From: Klebsiella sp. BIGb0407
GTDB lineage: Bacteria; Pseudomonadota; Gammaproteobacteria; Enterobacterales; Enterobacteriaceae
Reading direction: 5' to 3'
DNA length: 64,000 nucleotides
NCBI RefSeq assembly: GCF_024807845.1
Contig: NZ_JANUEQ010000001.1
Coordinates: forward strand, 434,001 to 498,000
Shown: positions 23,347 through 31,613 of the stretch, piece by piece
Layout of the letters: every line of letters starts with the position of its first letter
How positions within the stretch are numbered: the stretch's first letter is position 1
Notes under the pieces: generated by a model
Database searches by the model: none
Seen by the model: only the letters and a program-made list of their open reading frames with translations
What the model was told of the DNA's origin: nothing
Made by a program: the position numbers and the translations under genes

Positions 23347-24069
23347 CTATAAAGCCAGCTGCTGGCGTAGGGTTTGGTCGCAAGAAAGTTGCTGCCTGGA
23401 CAGGATGTCGACAATCTGCCCTTTATCCATCACCGCACAGCGCCCAGCCGCTCTTTGGATCATGGCAATATCCTGCTCAACGAGGATCACGGCGACATCA
23501 AGCTCACTGGCAATTCTTACCAGCGTGTCGGCAATGGTATGGACGATGGATGGCTGAACCCCCTCGGAGGGTTCGTCAAGCAGTAAAACTTTAGGATCCC
23601 CGACTAAGGCTCGGGCAATCGCCAGTTGCTGTTGCTCACCGCCGCTCATCGTGCCCGCTTTTTGCTTAAGCCTCTGACCTAAAATGGGGAAATATTCCAG
23701 TACGCGCTCTAATAACTGCCCAGCATATAAGCGATTTTCACGAACAAACTGCATTCCGACCTGTAAGTTCTCTTTAACCGTCAGGCCTTGAAAAACCTCT
23801 CGCCCCTGGGGAACGTAACCGATACCCAGACGGGCCCGGCGCTGGCTCGCTGCTCGGGTGATATCAGTTTCATCGAGAACGATTTTTCCTCCGGCAGGCG
23901 ATATCGCGCCGATTAGAGTGCGCATTAGCGTGGTTTTTCCTGCGCCATTACGACCTATTAAACCGAGGACTTCCGCAGCCTGCAGACTAAAACTGACGCC
24001 ATTAAGGACTTGTCCTCCGCCATAACCCCCGGTTAAGCCTTGTGTTTCCAGTACGGTCTTTTTCATCAC
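23347..24069 (-). CDS. Urt/Fmd-type amide or urea ABC transporter ATPase (UrtE-like)
   Basis: A 240-residue cytoplasmic ATPase of the branched-chain amino acid/urea/amide importer class (LivF/UrtE). Walker A is GRNGAGKTT, the ABC signature is MSGGEQQQLAIARAL, Walker B is VLLLDEPSEG. It overlaps the second ATPase gene by 4 bp, so the two are translated together. With two ATPases, two permeases and one binding protein the operon has the complete five-part importer. Confidence 0.92.
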   Translation of the reverse strand: MMKKTVLETQGLTGGYGGGQVLNGVSFSLQAAEVLGLIGRNGAGKTTLMRTLIGAISPAGGKIVLDETDITRAASQRRARLGIGYVPQGREVFQGLTVKENLQVGMQFVRENRLYAGQLLERVLEYFPILGQRLKQKAGTMSGGEQQQLAIARALVGDPKVLLLDEPSEGVQPSIVHTIADTLVRIASELDVAVILVEQDIAMIQRAAGRCAVMDKGQIVDILSRQQLSCDQTLRQQLAL

Positions 24070-24797
24070 GCTTTCCCCAAATAGATATCAGCCACATCGT
24101 CTCTCGCCAGAACGTCAGCGGCATCCCCGTCGGCAAAGACCTTACCGCCGTGCAGAACGGTGACTTGAGAGGCAATTTGGCGGACAAAAGTCATGTCATG
24201 CTCCACCACCATGATGGTCAGCCCGTCGCGCTGCATTTGTTTAATCAACTCCCCGGTCTGGAAGGTCTCATCGACGGATAAGCCTGCCACCGGTTCATCC
24301 AGCATCAGCAGCAGGGGGCGAAGAGAAACGGCCATGGCCATTTCCAGCCACTGTTTTTTACCGTGAGATAAAATACCTGCAGGTTTTTGATACTCCTGGC
24401 GCAGGTTGAATTGTTCAATCAACTGCTCCAGGCTCTGTGCCTGATTTCTTACCTCAGGACGCAGGTGGCTCAGCGACAGTTGCAGATGCTGTTGCACGGT
24501 TAAGTCCGGAAAAATACCGGGGATCTGAAACTTAATACTCATTCCCATTTGAATACGCTGAAAAGGCTGTAACCGGGTAATAGGCTTTCCGTTAAATTTG
24601 ATTTCACCGCTGCTCGGGGTATGTTCCCCGGTGAGCAATTTAAAAAAGGTACTTTTCCCCGCCCCGTTAGGGCCAATCACGCAACGCACTTCATTGCGCC
24701 TGATATTCAGATCGGCATTTTGAATCACTTTGATTCCGCCGAAGTTTTTGCTCAGACCCTGACTGCTGAGGATAGTATTCTCTGAACTCTGGTTCAT
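24066..24797 (-). CDS. Urt/Fmd-type amide or urea ABC transporter ATPase (UrtD-like)
   Basis: A 243-residue ATPase of the LivG/UrtD class. Walker A is GPNGAGKST, the signature is LSHGKKQWLEMAMAV (UrtD-type rather than the usual LSGGQ), Walker B is LMLDEPVAGL, and the H-loop is VVEHDM. It overlaps the permease gene upstream and the ATPase gene downstream, each by 4 bp, showing tight coupling. Confidence 0.92.
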   Translation of the reverse strand: MNQSSENTILSSQGLSKNFGGIKVIQNADLNIRRNEVRCVIGPNGAGKSTFFKLLTGEHTPSSGEIKFNGKPITRLQPFQRIQMGMSIKFQIPGIFPDLTVQQHLQLSLSHLRPEVRNQAQSLEQLIEQFNLRQEYQKPAGILSHGKKQWLEMAMAVSLRPLLLMLDEPVAGLSVDETFQTGELIKQMQRDGLTIMVVEHDMTFVRQIASQVTVLHGGKVFADGDAADVLARDDVADIYLGKA

Positions 24798-25858
24798 AGC
24801 GGGCCTCCTTTATGCTGACGCATCAGGACCAGGTGATTTATCTTTTGTGAAAACCAGGGTATTAAGCCATTAGGGGCTGCCAGCACCACAAACAGCAGAA
24901 TCGCACCCAGTAAGATCATCGCGTATTCACTGCCGTAGATCGCCAGCCATTGGGAAAGCCAGACCAGCAGAGCGGTAATAACGATGGTCCCGAAGATGTT
25001 TTTTCTTCCTGCGGTAGCCACCCAGATAACGGGCATTGCGGCAGCGGTCAGGCCCATCGATGAAGGGGTGATATAAGAGCCCCATTGGGTATAGAGCACA
25101 CCCGATAACCCTGAAAGCACGCCGCCTAAGGTGAAAATAAGCAGCTGATAACGGCGAATATCAATGCCCAGCATTTCCGCCCGGCGTGGATTTTCACGAA
25201 TAGACGTCAGGGTGAGGCCGAAACGAGAGCGGAGCAGACAGCGTACTCCCCAATAAACGGCGGCCAGTAAGATGATAATCAGATAATAAAAACCGTTATC
25301 CTGGAGCGTCAGCATCTCGCCATCAAACCAGGGTAGTGATAGCGGCGGCATACCTGACATACCGTTGAAACCGTTCAACCGCGCACTACCGATAGTCCAC
25401 TGCGGGCCCGCGGTTTGCGACATAAAGGTTTCTAAAACCAGAGTAAAAGAGAGTGTAACGATGCCGATAAAAATGCCGGTTACGCCACCATAGAACATCA
25501 GATATCCCAGCGCGCCGGCCACCAGACCCGCCAGGGCCAGGGCGACCAGCAAACCCGACCAGGTGGAAGTGACACCGTCACCAAAGTTAAGCGTCATAAC
25601 CCCATAGGCATAACCCGCAATGCCAAAGAAAGCGGTCTGGCCGAAGGACAGGATGCCGCCGTGACCCCACATAGCGGCTAAGCCAATAGCGCAGAAGGTC
25701 CAGAGCAGAAAATACGAAAAATCACCGATTAAACTGCTGTCTGATACCAAGGGTAAGAGCAGTGCCCCCACAAAAATGATCGCGGCAATCTTTCCGGTCT
25801 TCACAGCCGGACGGTTATTCTGTGGTGCAGATGATGAGGGTTGAGAGAGACTGGCCAT
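24794..25858 (-). CDS. Urt/Fmd-type ABC transporter permease (UrtC-like)
   Basis: A 354-residue inner-membrane permease of the LivM/UrtC family, with an N-terminal hydrophilic extension and eight to ten hydrophobic segments. Family motifs include WGHGGILSFGQTAFFGIAGYAYG and the cytoplasmic coupling segment SIRENPRRAEMLGIDI. It follows the other permease by 8 bp and overlaps the ATPase gene by 4 bp. Confidence 0.92.
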   Translation of the reverse strand: MASLSQPSSSAPQNNRPAVKTGKIAAIIFVGALLLPLVSDSSLIGDFSYFLLWTFCAIGLAAMWGHGGILSFGQTAFFGIAGYAYGVMTLNFGDGVTSTWSGLLVALALAGLVAGALGYLMFYGGVTGIFIGIVTLSFTLVLETFMSQTAGPQWTIGSARLNGFNGMSGMPPLSLPWFDGEMLTLQDNGFYYLIIILLAAVYWGVRCLLRSRFGLTLTSIRENPRRAEMLGIDIRRYQLLIFTLGGVLSGLSGVLYTQWGSYITPSSMGLTAAAMPVIWVATAGRKNIFGTIVITALLVWLSQWLAIYGSEYAMILLGAILLFVVLAAPNGLIPWFSQKINHLVLMRQHKGGPL

Positions 25859-25866
25859 AGTTGCTC

Positions 25867-26736
25867 CTAACGCTGACGAGTGAACAGGCTGCCAACCCCG
25901 TTCGGGAGGAGGCGAATAACCAGTACGGCGGTGACCAGCAGACCAATTTGTCCGGCCAGCTGCCCATACCAGGCGTTAAGACCGGTCTGTATTGTCCCCA
26001 AGGCCAGTGCAGCAGGGATTGTGCCCGCCAGCACATTGGCTCCACCCACCACGACGGTGACAAAGGCCTGAACAATAAAACTGCTCCCCATGGTCGGGAC
26101 GGCTGTCAGAGTCGGGGCATAGAGCGCGCCAGCCAGTCCGGCTAAACCTGCGCCAAGGGCAAAAGTGAGGGTATAGATCCTGTCGGTTTCAAGGCCCAGG
26201 CAGGAGGCCATTTTTGCATTCTGAATAGTCGCTCTGGCGCAGACGCCGTAGTTTGAATGAAAAAATAGCCAGTAGAGGATCAGCAGGGTGACAATGGCGA
26301 ACAGGGGAAGCAATGCCCGGTAGGTCGCAAAGGAGTACTCGCCGATGGAGAAGGAGCCGAAGGGTGTTGACAGTCCTTCCAGCGAGGGGCCGGCAACCAA
26401 TAGCATGGCCTGTTGAACGATAAGACTGATTGCCCAGGTCGCGACGACAGAATCATAGAGTCTGCCGTACAGATGGCGTACCACCAGACGCTCAACCACA
26501 CCGCCAAAGAATGCCGCAGCCAAGGTTCCGCAGATCATGGCGAAGGGCAGAGCAACACCGGCTTTATTCATCAGAATGGTCACATAAGCGCCACACATAA
26601 TAAATTCGCCATGCGCGAGATTAATCACCCCCATCATGCCAAATATCACCGCAAGACCGAGCGCGGCTAAAACCAGGTAGGCGAAATTGTCACCAAACTG
26701 ATAGAAAATTGAGTATAAAAAAGAAAGCGTTAGCAT
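25867..26736 (-). CDS. Urt/Fmd-type ABC transporter permease (UrtB-like)
   Basis: A 289-residue inner-membrane permease of the LivH/UrtB family. GVINLAHGEFIMCGAYV and GLETDRIYTLTFALGAGLAG are characteristic. UrtB proteins of cyanobacteria are longer; this compact form is closer to LivH-like permeases of amide operons. It lies 78 bp after the binding-protein gene. Confidence 0.92.
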   Translation of the reverse strand: MLTLSFLYSIFYQFGDNFAYLVLAALGLAVIFGMMGVINLAHGEFIMCGAYVTILMNKAGVALPFAMICGTLAAAFFGGVVERLVVRHLYGRLYDSVVATWAISLIVQQAMLLVAGPSLEGLSTPFGSFSIGEYSFATYRALLPLFAIVTLLILYWLFFHSNYGVCARATIQNAKMASCLGLETDRIYTLTFALGAGLAGLAGALYAPTLTAVPTMGSSFIVQAFVTVVVGGANVLAGTIPAALALGTIQTGLNAWYGQLAGQIGLLVTAVLVIRLLPNGVGSLFTRQR

Positions 26737-26814
26737 CGGGCCGTCCAGGTGTCTGCAATAACACAGCTAAAGGAATAAAACAGGGAGCCAGAGTGAAGGC
26801 TCCCCAGTCGGGGC

Positions 26815-28053
26815 TTACGATTGCTTAGGAGGCGACGATGGGGTGTACTGGCTCTTATCGGCCTTCACCGGTAAATTACAGCCGGCTTCACCCAGCCAGT
26901 AAGGTTTGATATCGGTCCAGACTTTAGGGATCTCGATACTGTGGTCGTCTTTAACGTGGGCTAAATAGATGGTGTGACTTAAGTGATGGCTTTTCGGGTC
27001 AATACAGACCTTACCGGACGGGCCGTCGGTACAGATATCGCCACTTTCCAGCGCCTTAATAACGGCGTCACGCTCTGTACTACCGGCTTTTTCTACCGCC
27101 GCTTTATACAGATAGACCGCATCATAGGCATTTGCTGCTTCCTGGTTTATATAGGGTTCATCAGGGAACTTGGCGCGGAAGCGCTGTTTGAAATCATTAC
27201 TGGCCGGGGTATCAACTTCTTCAATATAGTTGGCGGTAATGTACATATCTTTCAGAGCTGGGGCTTTAAAGCGTTTATGCTCATAAGCCTGGCCCACGTT
27301 AACCGAACTGCCCATCGGTAAGCCTAATTTAGCCGCAGCCTGCTGCTCATAGTAGGAGGACTGATTGGCTCCCACTAATAATGTCATCACAAAATCAGGT
27401 TTCGCTTTTTGAATATTCTGTATCGTTTGTCCGAACTGTGAAACGGTGAGGGGAATAAACTCTTCACCGACCATGGTTCCGCCATTATCCTCAACGATTT
27501 TACGAACCCACTCTGCGGATATCTGGCCGAAGTTATAGTCAGCGGCAATGGTATAAACTTTATTTCCGTATTTTTCCATCATCCATGGAATAAGCGTGGA
27601 GAACTGTTGTTCTGGCACTGCCCCGGTGACAAAGACAGTTGAATCACAAACGCCGCCTTCGTATTGGTTATTATACCAGTAGAGTTGTTTCTCACGATCC
27701 ATAATAGGCCGAATCGCTTCCCTGGAGGCGCTGGAAAAAGCACCGAAAATAACATCAGCTTTATCATTTTTAATTAATCGCCGTGCCATTTGCTGGAATC
27801 GGGTATTATCCGACTGGGTATCATATTTAATTAATTCTATTGGCTTACCCAGTATGCCGCCTTTAGCATTAATTTCTTCAACAGCCAGTTCTGTAGCGTG
27901 GATCTTGGGTATTACCGGCAGTGCAAAGTTACCGGAGGCATCTTCCAGCAGGCCAATCTTCACAGTAGAATCAGCCGCAAAGGCCGACCCTCCTGATAGG
28001 ATTGCCGCAAGTGCAAAAGGGAGAGCTGCGTAATGACATTTTATTCTGGACAT
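26815..28053 (-). CDS. Urt/Fmd-type ABC transporter substrate-binding protein
   Basis: A 412-residue periplasmic binding protein with a Sec signal peptide (MSRIKCHYAALPFALAAIL, cleavage near AFA-ADS) and the type I fold of UrtA/FmdD/AmiC (VKIGLLEDASGNFA, AVEEINAKGGILGKPIELI, WYNNQYEGG). It should capture urea or short-chain amides. The frame is open up to 28227, but that part contains the leader terminator; ATG 28053 with GGGG five bases upstream and the signal peptide right after it is the real start. First gene of the nine-gene operon. Confidence 0.93.
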   Translation of the reverse strand: MSRIKCHYAALPFALAAILSGGSAFAADSTVKIGLLEDASGNFALPVIPKIHATELAVEEINAKGGILGKPIELIKYDTQSDNTRFQQMARRLIKNDKADVIFGAFSSASREAIRPIMDREKQLYWYNNQYEGGVCDSTVFVTGAVPEQQFSTLIPWMMEKYGNKVYTIAADYNFGQISAEWVRKIVEDNGGTMVGEEFIPLTVSQFGQTIQNIQKAKPDFVMTLLVGANQSSYYEQQAAAKLGLPMGSSVNVGQAYEHKRFKAPALKDMYITANYIEEVDTPASNDFKQRFRAKFPDEPYINQEAANAYDAVYLYKAAVEKAGSTERDAVIKALESGDICTDGPSGKVCIDPKSHHLSHTIYLAHVKDDHSIEIPKVWTDIKPYWLGEAGCNLPVKADKSQYTPSSPPKQS

Positions 28054-28097
28054 AGATACCCCTGATAACGGTTGAAAGAGTGGGTCTGAAAAAAGCC

Positions 28098-28181
28098 AAA
28101 AAAAAAGCCCTGTAAGATCAATTGACCTTATCGGGGCTCTATTGCCATAACCACAAGCCGACAACGTTGGCGTTCTTGCGG
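28098..28181 (-). promoter_or_regulatory. Leader attenuator of the amide operon
   Basis: Read leftward, the leader first forms a hairpin (CCGCAAG at 28181-28175 with CTTGTGG at 28157-28151), then a long terminator hairpin: AGCCC (28138-28134) pairs with GGGCT (28110-28106), with a further paired inner arm around TCAATTGA, followed by nine U (28106-28098). It lies 45 bp before the start codon of the first gene. A terminator here would block the whole operon, the arrangement controlled by ANTAR proteins such as the AmiR encoded in the operon. I could not identify with certainty the paired hexaloops (A1, G4) of known ANTAR targets. Confidence 0.8.
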
Positions 28182-28195
28182 AGGAGATAACTCTA

Positions 28196-28224
28196 CTATT
28201 AAAATTATTTGGATATATTGTCAA
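28196..28224 (-). promoter_or_regulatory. Candidate promoter of the amide operon
   Basis: Minus strand: consensus -35 TTGACA (28224-28219), 17-bp spacer, weak -10 TAATAG (28201-28196). Start near 28189 gives a leader of about 136 nt that holds both hairpins. Just upstream, three GTGCA/TGCAC units in alternating orientation (28270-28297) could be an activator site. Confidence 0.6.
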
Positions 28225-28391
28225 CACCGAAAAAAAGAATAAATCCGGACAGTAATTTCAGTCAGACAAGTGCACTGTAGAGGTGCATTTATTGCACAAA
28301 TACAGGCAGACTAAAATCCCTTTTATAAAAGGAAACTGAAGTGAAAATTAAGAATGAAATATCAGAGAGGATATTAAAAGAGTTTTTTTTT

Positions 28392-28406
28392 GCACCAGAC
28401 TGGTGC
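28392..28406. promoter_or_regulatory. Perfect palindrome GCACCAG-A-CTGGTGC
   Basis: A perfect 7-1-7 palindrome between the LysR gene and the amide operon promoter. The single-base centre makes it a poor RNA hairpin, and no U-tract follows on either strand, so an operator for a dimeric regulator is the likelier reading. Regulator unknown. Confidence 0.5.
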
Positions 28407-28475
28407 TATTAAAAAACATCAGGAAAAGTCTAAAGACTAGACCTGTTTAGCTTTTTTATTGTTATATTGTAACTC

Positions 28476-29363
28476 TTATATTTTTTTTAATTGCGAGATC
28501 AAGGTTTGTCTGGCGTGAGCGATTCGGGGCTGCCTGAGCGCACTGGGTGACCAGATCAGATGATAATTAATCTCGGTATTACCTATCGGGGCATTAATCA
28601 GAGAGAGTTCATGCTGGTTTATTTTCTCTTCACAGAGGAATTCAGGCATCACGCTCCAGCCGAATCCACGGCACAGTAAGCTACGTTGCCCGCGCAGATC
28701 CTGACTCACCATCGCAGGCAGTAATGCAGAATATTTAATACGATTTTTTTCCAGCCAGTGGCTGATAATCGATAACTCCAGATTATAGGCAAGCAGAGGC
28801 TCTTTAAGCAGCTCGGCGGCAAAATCTTTACTCTGGTTAAGACGTTGTGCAACTTTGGGTGCCGCGACAGCAATCACCCGGTCAGTAAAAATGATCTCTG
28901 CGCGCAGGCGGGTATCCGCAACCGGGTGTGCGGTGATACCCAGATCGCAGTGACCTTCGAGCACCATCTGCGCCACCATCGGACCATCCCCGGTATGCAT
29001 ATGTACACGTATGCCACTTTCCAGCAAAGGGATCATCTCAACGGTCAGTTTTTCGGCCATAAAATCGGCGTGACCGATCATTTGCAGCGTACCGCTGACA
29101 TCCATTGAACGAGATCGCGCCGAAGATAACGCTGACTCTGCGGTATCCAGCGTATTGCCTATATCGGCAGCCAGGTCATCTGCGGCTGAGGTCGGGGTAA
29201 TACCGCTGCTTGTGCGTTCAAAAAGCGGGCGCCCAATCGCGATTTCCAGCCCCATAATATGCTGGGAGACAGCGGGCTGGCTAAGATTTAAGGTTCTCGC
29301 CGCGCCGCTAATCGATCGCTGACGGTACGCTTCGACAAATGTTCTTAAACGCACTAAAGACAA
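28476..29363 (-). CDS. LysR-family transcriptional regulator
   Basis: A 295-residue LysR-type regulator. The N-terminal winged helix-turn-helix is clear (VRLRTFVEAYRQRSISGAARTLNLSQPAVSQHI), followed by the two-lobed effector domain. It is divergent from an aldehyde dehydrogenase/DJ-1/CurA operon with a 109-bp shared spacer, the classic LysR layout, so it most likely controls that operon. It could also act on the amide operon directly downstream on its own strand, but that operon has its own promoter and regulators. Effector unknown. Confidence 0.9.
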   Translation of the reverse strand: MSLVRLRTFVEAYRQRSISGAARTLNLSQPAVSQHIMGLEIAIGRPLFERTSSGITPTSAADDLAADIGNTLDTAESALSSARSRSMDVSGTLQMIGHADFMAEKLTVEMIPLLESGIRVHMHTGDGPMVAQMVLEGHCDLGITAHPVADTRLRAEIIFTDRVIAVAAPKVAQRLNQSKDFAAELLKEPLLAYNLELSIISHWLEKNRIKYSALLPAMVSQDLRGQRSLLCRGFGWSVMPEFLCEEKINQHELSLINAPIGNTEINYHLIWSPSALRQPRIAHARQTLISQLKKI

Positions 29364-29472
29364 AATGGCACCCCATAAATATTTTTATACCCCCTCATAA
29401 ATACCCTTGTTGGCGCGGAAAAGCCAGTCCCGGTACTCTGTGTGCAAGATAATTTTAAGCAAAGGGCAACAG

Positions 29473-30894
29473 ATGACCAGCTATCCATACCAGCAAGATC
29501 TACAGCGTATTTTACACATGATGAAGCAGGCACAATTAAAACACGGACCTGCTTCTGCAGAACTACGTCGTGATCGACTGTTACGCAGTATTTTATTACT
29601 GAGGGAAAATCAGCAGGCAATCATTTCAGCTATCAGCGCCGATTTCGGCCATCGCAGCGAATATCAGACAATGGCCGCTGATTTAGTCACCACAATGAAT
29701 ATGCTGCAACATTCGGCAGATAATCTTGAAGAATGGATGAGACCTGAGCAAGCAGAGGTACCTGTTGCAGGTATGCAAGCCTGGATTGAACCTCAACCGC
29801 TAGGTGTCGTCGGCATTATCAGTCCGTGGAATTTTGCCATTAACCTGGCATTCGGGCCACTTGCCGGTGTTTTTGCTGCCGGGAATACGGCGATGCTCAA
29901 ACCTTCAGAGCTGACACCTGCCACTTCTGAATTACTGGCGGAAATTGTTCCCCGTTACTTTGGCCAAACGGAACTAACCGTCGTGCTCGGTGATGCCAGC
30001 GTGGGTCAGGCATTCAGTGCATTACCTTTTGATCATCTGGTTTTCACCGGCAGCACCGCGGTGGGCAAACAGGTGATGCGCGCCGCGGCAGAGAATCTGG
30101 TTCCGGTAACTCTGGAACTCGGTGGAAAATCGCCGGTGGTGATGGACAACGATGCTTCTCCTGTGATGACCGCTGAAAGGACTATGACCATAAAGACCTT
30201 TAATGCTGGCCAGATCTGTATCTCGCCTGATTACCTGTTGCTTCCCGAGGCGGCAGAAGCGGCGTTTGTTGAAGCAGCCAGCGCTTTTGTTCACCGGACA
30301 TTGCCGTCAATACAAGATAATACTGATTACACTGCGATTATTAATGACCGACATTATCAGCGTCTGATTAATTTGCTGAAAGATGCCGCCAGCAAAGGGG
30401 CGAAGATAATCAGTCTGGCACCTGAGGGAGAAGTTGATTTTGACGCCAGCAGCAGAAAAATCGCACCCCATTTGGTGCTTGATGTAACAGAGGAGATGGC
30501 GATTATGCAGGAAGAGATTTTTGGACCGTTGCTGCCAATTAAAACCTATTCCGGCAAACTTGATGACGTTATTGCCATGATTAATGCCGGACCACGTCCA
30601 CTGGCAGCCTATTATTTCGGTAATACTGAAGAGGGTCAGCAGAAAATGATAAGGAGTACCACTTCAGGGGCTCTGGTTATCAACGATGTGATGACTCATG
30701 CCTCTCTCGATAGCTTGCCATTTGGCGGAGTGGGTGCCTCAGGCATGGGGGCCTATCACGGTATTCACGGATTCAGACGCTTCAGTCATGCCAAACCGGT
30801 GGTTATCCAGAATGAGGAAGGCACCACTAATTTACGGTTGCGCGCTCCCTATCAGGCCAATCTTGACGCCCTGAAAGCAGCTTTCACACATTAA
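29473..30894 (+). CDS. Aldehyde dehydrogenase, coniferyl-aldehyde type
   Basis: A 473-residue NAD(P)-dependent aldehyde dehydrogenase. The glycine motif FTGSTAVGK, the general-base glutamate in LELGGKSP, and the catalytic cysteine in FNAGQICISPDY are all present; the GQICISPDY form is typical of the CalB/coniferyl aldehyde dehydrogenase group. It should oxidise an aromatic or fatty aldehyde to the acid. The frame is open upstream from 29407, but ATG 29473 (MTSYPYQQDL) with AAGGG upstream is the sensible start. First gene of a three-gene operon divergent from the LysR gene. Confidence 0.9.
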   Translation: MTSYPYQQDLQRILHMMKQAQLKHGPASAELRRDRLLRSILLLRENQQAIISAISADFGHRSEYQTMAADLVTTMNMLQHSADNLEEWMRPEQAEVPVAGMQAWIEPQPLGVVGIISPWNFAINLAFGPLAGVFAAGNTAMLKPSELTPATSELLAEIVPRYFGQTELTVVLGDASVGQAFSALPFDHLVFTGSTAVGKQVMRAAAENLVPVTLELGGKSPVVMDNDASPVMTAERTMTIKTFNAGQICISPDYLLLPEAAEAAFVEAASAFVHRTLPSIQDNTDYTAIINDRHYQRLINLLKDAASKGAKIISLAPEGEVDFDASSRKIAPHLVLDVTEEMAIMQEEIFGPLLPIKTYSGKLDDVIAMINAGPRPLAAYYFGNTEEGQQKMIRSTTSGALVINDVMTHASLDSLPFGGVGASGMGAYHGIHGFRRFSHAKPVVIQNEEGTTNLRLRAPYQANLDALKAAFTH

Positions 30895-30924
30895 TTTATC
30901 GCATCATCGAGACCAAGAGACATT

Positions 30925-31602
30925 ATGAAAATTTTAATGGTTTTAACTTCCCACGAGACATTGGGCGATACCGGATTGAAAACAGGGTTCTGGCTTGAGG
31001 AATTTGCCGCACCTTATTATGTATTTAAAGATGCTGGGGCAGAGATAGTACTCGCGTCTCCGGCAGGGGGACAGCCGCCACTGGATCCGAAAAGCGATTT
31101 ACCCGAGTTCCAGACCGCAATGACCGACCGATTTAAAGCCGATAAACAGGCTCAACAGGCGCTTGCGAGTACAATTAGACTCGAAGAGGTAAAACACGAG
31201 GATTTCGATACGGTATTTTATCCTGGTGGTCATGGCCCGTTATGGGATTTGGCTGAATCGGAAATATCTATCCGGTTGATTGAAAACTTCTGGCAGTCAG
31301 ATAAACCGGTTGGATTTGTCTGCCATGCACCAGGGGCATTACGCCATGTTAAGGGGATCAATGGTTTACCCCTTATCAAGGGTAGACGTGTCACCGGATT
31401 TACCAATGGTGAGGAAGCGGCGGTTGAACTGACCGCTGTGGTACCTTTCCTGATAGAGGATGAGTTTATTGCCCTGGGCGCTGATTATCAAAAAGGCCCT
31501 GACTGGGCTCCCTTTGTGGTTGAAGACGGTAACTTGATTACCGGACAAAATCCGGCCAGCTCTGAAGCCGTGGCAAAAGCCTTATTACACAAATTAGCCT
31601 GA
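30925..31602 (+). CDS. DJ-1/PfpI-family protein (Hsp31-like)
   Basis: A 225-residue DJ-1/PfpI superfamily protein. The nucleophilic-elbow cysteine is in FVCHAPGAL (about residue 134), with a glutamate early in the chain (LEEFAAP) that fits the Hsp31/glyoxalase III arrangement. Members detoxify methylglyoxal or repair glycated proteins. It lies 30 bp after the aldehyde dehydrogenase and 11 bp before a CurA-type reductase, so a role in reactive-carbonyl handling fits the operon. Confidence 0.87.
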   Translation: MKILMVLTSHETLGDTGLKTGFWLEEFAAPYYVFKDAGAEIVLASPAGGQPPLDPKSDLPEFQTAMTDRFKADKQAQQALASTIRLEEVKHEDFDTVFYPGGHGPLWDLAESEISIRLIENFWQSDKPVGFVCHAPGALRHVKGINGLPLIKGRRVTGFTNGEEAAVELTAVVPFLIEDEFIALGADYQKGPDWAPFVVEDGNLITGQNPASSEAVAKALLHKLA

Positions 31603-31613
31603 GAGGAATAAAG

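Noticed and set aside
28054..28227. N-terminal extension of the amide-binding protein gene (open frame to 28227)
   Set aside because: It reads through the leader terminator and has no ribosome site; the signal peptide and GGGG site place the start at 28053.
28190..28470. Sigma-54 promoter for the amide operon
   Set aside because: No GG-N10-GC pair in the right context; the consensus TTGACA fits a sigma-70 promoter better.
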